7,708 bases of DNA from an uncultured Eubacteriales bacterium (GTDB lineage Bacteria > Bacillota > Clostridia > Oscillospirales > Butyricicoccaceae): the NCBI GenBank assembly GCA_934675045.1, contig CAKUPI010000080.1:1-7708 (forward strand). Direction: 5' to 3'. Below are positions 5,210 to 7,708 of the stretch, in pieces (the first letter of the stretch is position 1; each line of letters opens with the position of its first letter). The translations under genes and the position numbers were made by a program. The notes under the pieces were generated by a model that was not told where the DNA came from, did not search any database, and saw nothing but the letters and a program-made list of their open reading frames with translations.

Positions 5210-6319
5210 TTATTCATCAAACAGAGGCAGAAGGTATCCGTACCCCTCGGCCTCCATTTTGGCGTAAGGCACAAAGCGGAGGGAAGCGCTGTTGATGCAG
5301 TAGCGCACGCCGTTGGGCGATTCCGGGTCGCCGGTAAAGACATGGCCGAGGTGCGAGTCGCCCGCGCGGCTTCTGACCTCGGTGCGGCGCATGCCGAAGC
5401 TGTTGTCGGCGATTTCCACCACGGCCGGCTCCTCGATGGGCTTTGTAAAGGCCGGCCAGCCGCAGCCGCTTTCGAACTTGTCGGTGGAGGAAAACAGGGG
5501 CTCGCCGGTGACGACGTCGACATAGATGCCCTTTTCAAACTGGTCCCAGAACTCCCCCGTAAAGGCGTGCTCGGTACCGCTTTCCTGTGTGACGCGGTAC
5601 TGCTCGTCGGTCAGCCTGTCGCGGATGGACTCCGCCGCCGGCTTTTTGTAATCGCCCGGGTCGATGCGCAGCCGGGAAAACAGCTCGATTTCCGCCCGCG
5701 GAATGTGGCAGTAGCCGTCGGGGTTCTTTTCGAGATAATCCTGATGGTATTCCTCGGCGGGGTAGTAGTTTTTAAGCGGGCCGATTTCCACCAGAAACGT
5801 CTCGCTGCGGCCGCGCTCGATGTCCGCGATGCGCTCCACCGTCGCCTTGGCCGCGTCGTTGGTGTAATAAACGCCGGTCTGGTACTGGCTGCCCCGGTCG
5901 TTGCCCTGCCGGTTTTCCACCGTGGGGTCGATGACGTAGAAGTAGGCCAGCAGCAGGGCGTCGAGGCTCACCTGCTCGGGGTCGTACTCCACCCGCACGG
6001 TTTCACGGAAGCCCGTTTTTCCCGCGCAGACGGTCTGGTAGTCGGCGTCCTCCTCGCAGGTGCCGTTGGCGTAGCCGCTCTGGGCGTCAAGGACGCCGGG
6101 GATGGACTGCATCAGCTGTTCCATGCCCCAAAAGCAGCCGCCCGCCAGATAGATGACATTTTCCGTCGTGTCCGTGTACAGGCTCTCCCCGCCGGACAGC
6201 GCAGAGGGCTGCCCGGTCGTTTCGGCCTTCTGCTTTTTCCGCGGCGGGCACTGCCCCGCGCCGCAGCCGCTCAGCAGCAGCACGGCGGTGAGGAGAGAGG
6301 GAAGGATCTTTCGATACAT
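5210..6319 (-). CDS. msrAB: MsrA-MsrB fusion lipoprotein, peptide methionine sulfoxide reductase
   Basis: A 369-residue bifunctional enzyme that reduces both S- and R-methionine sulfoxide in oxidised proteins. An N-terminal lipoprotein signal ends in the lipobox L16-S-G-C19, so the protein is anchored outside the cytoplasmic membrane. A linker precedes the MsrA domain (about 54-215), with GCFWG (61-65; catalytic Cys62), [10 protein letters not shown] (191-200) and a likely resolving Cys204 in GYCHIP. The MsrB domain (about 230-365) has SGCGWPAF (284-291), the HLGHVF segment (323-328) and [11 protein letters not shown] (339-349; catalytic Cys341). The two CXXC zinc pairs of many MsrB proteins are absent, and Cys286 is the likely resolving residue. 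It is the last gene of an operon after a TlpA-like lipoprotein, its probable electron donor. CCTCCTT at 6327-6333 (AAGGAGG on -) lies 7 bases before the ATG. Confidence 0.95.
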   Translation of the reverse strand: MYRKILPSLLTAVLLLSGCGAGQCPPRKKQKAETTGQPSALSGGESLYTDTTENVIYLAGGCFWGMEQLMQSIPGVLDAQSGYANGTCEEDADYQTVCAGKTGFRETVRVEYDPEQVSLDALLLAYFYVIDPTVENRQGNDRGSQYQTGVYYTNDAAKATVERIADIERGRSETFLVEIGPLKNYYPAEEYHQDYLEKNPDGYCHIPRAEIELFSRLRIDPGDYKKPAAESIRDRLTDEQYRVTQESGTEHAFTGEFWDQFEKGIYVDVVTGEPLFSSTDKFESGCGWPAFTKPIEEPAVVEIADNSFGMRRTEVRSRAGDSHLGHVFTGDPESPNGVRYCINSASLRFVPYAKMEAEGYGYLLPLFDE

Positions 6320-6365
6320 GGTGTTTCCTCCTTTCGTGAAAGGTGTGTCAAATGTTTAAGCCCGC

Positions 6366-7259
6366 TTAGCCCTTGTCGGCGGCGATGGCCTGATCGATGA
6401 GCGATTGCAGCGTTTCCATCTGCGATTTGCTGTTGACGGCGCCCACGATGGGCTCGCCCACGATGTTGCCGCTGCGGTCGACCACATAGGTGGTGGGATA
6501 GGCATAGACCTTTTCGACAAACTTGCCGGCCTCGCTGCCGGAGTCAAAGTACACGTTCTGGTACGAGGCGCCCTTTTTGGCCAGAACATCCTTCGCCTCG
6601 GCGATGGAGTCCTCGTTGCCGTCCAGCGTAAAGGCGTTGATGCCGATGAGCGCGCCGTCCTTTTCGGCAAGCTCCCGGTTCAGCGCGTCCAGGTCAGAAA
6701 GCTCGCCCACGCAGGGGCTGCAGGTGGTGAACCAGAAGTTGACCACCGTCACGGCGCGGCTGGAGAACAGCTCGTCGCTGTTGACGTCGTTGCCGTCCAG
6801 GTCCTTGCCCACAAAGGAGGGGAACTTCTTCATGCTGTCCGCCGGCATGTTCATGTCGCCGTCCATGGACTTTTGCACCACATCGGGGAACTTTTCCTCC
6901 AGCGCGGTCAGCTGGTTTTCGATATCGCGGATTTTCTCCGCGCCCTCTTGCAGCAGCTTGGCCTCGTCCTCCGCAAACTGATCCTTGCCGGACTCAAGGG
7001 TCTTGAGCAGGAAGTCGCCGTAGTTTTTGCCGTCCTCCTGCATGGTCATGCCTTTGTCGGCCAGCATGAAGAGCTTTTCCCAAAGCTTGGAGTTTTCCGA
7101 AAGAATGGCGTTTTCCTCCTCCAGCAGCTTTTTGTGCATGGCGGTCGCCTCGTCGAGGTTTTTCGGGTCGGTGCCCATTTGGTCCTTACTGTCGCCGCCG
7201 CAGGCGGTCAGGGATATGGCCATCAGCGCGGCCAGAAGCAGAATCAGAAGCTTTTTCAT
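6366..7259 (-). CDS. TlpA-like thioredoxin-fold lipoprotein with a long helical N-terminal region
   Basis: A 297-residue extracytoplasmic thiol-disulfide oxidoreductase. A classical lipoprotein signal (MKKLLILLLA) ends at the lipobox L17-T-A-C20. Residues about 33-130 are charged and predicted helical, with no known motif (EEENAILSENSKLWEKLF; AEKIRDIENQLTALEEKF), and could form a coiled coil or helical bundle. The TlpA/ResA-type thioredoxin domain covers about 143-295: FPSFVGKDLDGNDV (146-159), the redox pair C180-S-P-C183 in NFWFTTCSPC, and the cis-proline in YPTTYVVD (254-261). It should keep extracytoplasmic partners reduced, most likely the MsrAB encoded 46 bases downstream. The ATG at 7259 has AAAGGAGG 9 bases before it, overlapping the upstream stop, so it is translationally coupled to the Fe-S gene. 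The N-terminal region is much longer than in ResA-like proteins. Confidence 0.9.
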   Translation of the reverse strand: MKKLLILLLAALMAISLTACGGDSKDQMGTDPKNLDEATAMHKKLLEEENAILSENSKLWEKLFMLADKGMTMQEDGKNYGDFLLKTLESGKDQFAEDEAKLLQEGAEKIRDIENQLTALEEKFPDVVQKSMDGDMNMPADSMKKFPSFVGKDLDGNDVNSDELFSSRAVTVVNFWFTTCSPCVGELSDLDALNRELAEKDGALIGINAFTLDGNEDSIAEAKDVLAKKGASYQNVYFDSGSEAGKFVEKVYAYPTTYVVDRSGNIVGEPIVGAVNSKSQMETLQSLIDQAIAADKG

Positions 7260-7274
7260 GTTTGTGTTCCTCCT

Positions 7275-7708
7275 TTATTTTGTCGTCGGGGATTGCGGCG
7301 CATGTTCCGCAGCGGCTTTCTCTTTGCCGTTGCCGAAGCCGTAGCGGAAGCGCACGGCGCCCGTCGGACAGGCGCGGATACACATCCCGCAGCGGATGCA
7401 CTCGGTGTGATTGGGGGTCCGGGTCACGTCGACGTCCATTTTGCAGGCGGCGGCGCATCTCCCGCAGGAGACGCATTTGCCGGTGTCCACCTTCATCTGG
7501 AAGAGCGAGACCCTGTTGAAAAGCGCGTAGAAGGCTCCCAGCGGGCAGAGCCACTTGCAGAAGGGGCGGTAAAAGAACACGCTCGTCACAAGGACGGTCA
7601 GCAGAATGCCGAACTTCCATGTGAACAGCGCCCCCAGCGCCGCCCGGATGCCGGAATTGGCAAGGGAGAGCGGAATGGCTCCCTCCAGCACGCCCTGGGG
7701 ACAGAGGT
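7275..7708 (-). CDS. NapH/YccM-type membrane [4Fe-4S] protein (polyferredoxin), N-terminus cut by window
   Basis: The visible 144 residues begin inside the motif LCPQG and stay open to the right edge, so the N-terminal membrane part is missing; a GTG at 7691 lies within that motif and is not the true start. A membrane helix (about WKFGILLTVLVTSVFFY) leads to a second motif CKWLCPLGAF, the paired CP motifs of NapH, CcoG and NosR-like membrane iron-sulfur proteins. Two classical ferredoxin clusters follow, CVSCGRCAAAC and CIRCGMCIRACP, each for a [4Fe-4S] centre. The C-terminal tail is hydrophilic. Such proteins pass electrons between quinol or cytosolic donors and partners across the membrane. 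Its stop lies 15 bases before the TlpA-like gene, whose ribosome binding site it overlaps. It is the first visible gene of the operon, and any promoter lies outside the window. Confidence 0.88.
   Translation of the reverse strand, partial: LCPQGVLEGAIPLSLANSGIRAALGALFTWKFGILLTVLVTSVFFYRPFCKWLCPLGAFYALFNRVSLFQMKVDTGKCVSCGRCAAACKMDVDVTRTPNHTECIRCGMCIRACPTGAVRFRYGFGNGKEKAAAEHAPQSPTTK

Noticed and set aside
5210..6319. Selenocysteine in MsrA or MsrB
   Set aside because: The catalytic positions are encoded as ordinary cysteines (Cys62, Cys341), and no in-frame TGA is seen.
6323..6351. Perfect TTGACA on the minus strand (6351-6346) as a promoter for msrAB
   Set aside because: Seventeen bases downstream lies the ribosome binding site region with nothing like TATAAT, and the short operon spacing makes an internal promoter unnecessary.
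5183..6400. Long open frame on + (about 400 codons) opposite msrAB
   Set aside because: It lies antisense to a protein with all MsrA and MsrB catalytic motifs, and its translation is rich in V, G, A and R with no domain. It is the usual antisense frame of GC-rich coding DNA.

Overview
The window comes from a GC-rich bacterial chromosome, very probably a Gram-positive anaerobe of the class Clostridia (Oscillospiraceae-like). The reasons are strong AGGAGG-type ribosome binding sites, lipoproteins with Gram-positive style signal peptides, intrinsic terminators, a Spx/ArsC-family thiol protein, and paired half-size TauE/SafE proteins. This placement is inferred from gene content and not from a marker gene. 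There are ten protein genes, two of them cut by the window edges. I see no RNA gene, insertion sequence, CRISPR array or phage gene.

Left part (1-955): two overlapping half-size TauE/SafE membrane proteins on + that probably form one anion exporter. They are followed by 280 bases without a gene, holding several hairpins, a short 18-bp tandem repeat and the promoter of the next gene. Middle left (956-2403): a COG3818-like GNAT acetyltransferase on + converges with a - strand pair, a Spx/ArsC-family protein followed by a second, unrelated GNAT acetyltransferase. The two gene ends are only 7 bases apart.

Middle (2496-5145): a cytosolic alpha/beta hydrolase on + with its own terminator; then a TetR-family regulator on - divergent from an extended SDR (NAD(P)-dependent epimerase/reductase) on +. 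The 173-bp space between regulator and SDR is the richest regulatory stretch. It has two face-to-face promoters sharing a palindromic -10 box, a candidate operator in the SDR leader, and a long near-perfect hairpin in the tetR leader.

Right part (5210-7708): a - strand operon, read right to left. It encodes a NapH/YccM-type membrane iron-sulfur protein (cut by the right edge), a thioredoxin-fold TlpA-like lipoprotein, and a lipoprotein MsrA-MsrB fusion. Together these look like an extracytoplasmic methionine-sulfoxide repair line. The Fe-S membrane protein may supply electrons across the membrane, the TlpA-like protein relay them, and MsrAB spend them on oxidised methionines. The pairing of a polyferredoxin, not CcdA, with Tlp and MsrAB is the most interesting biological point here, but CcdA could lie just outside the window.
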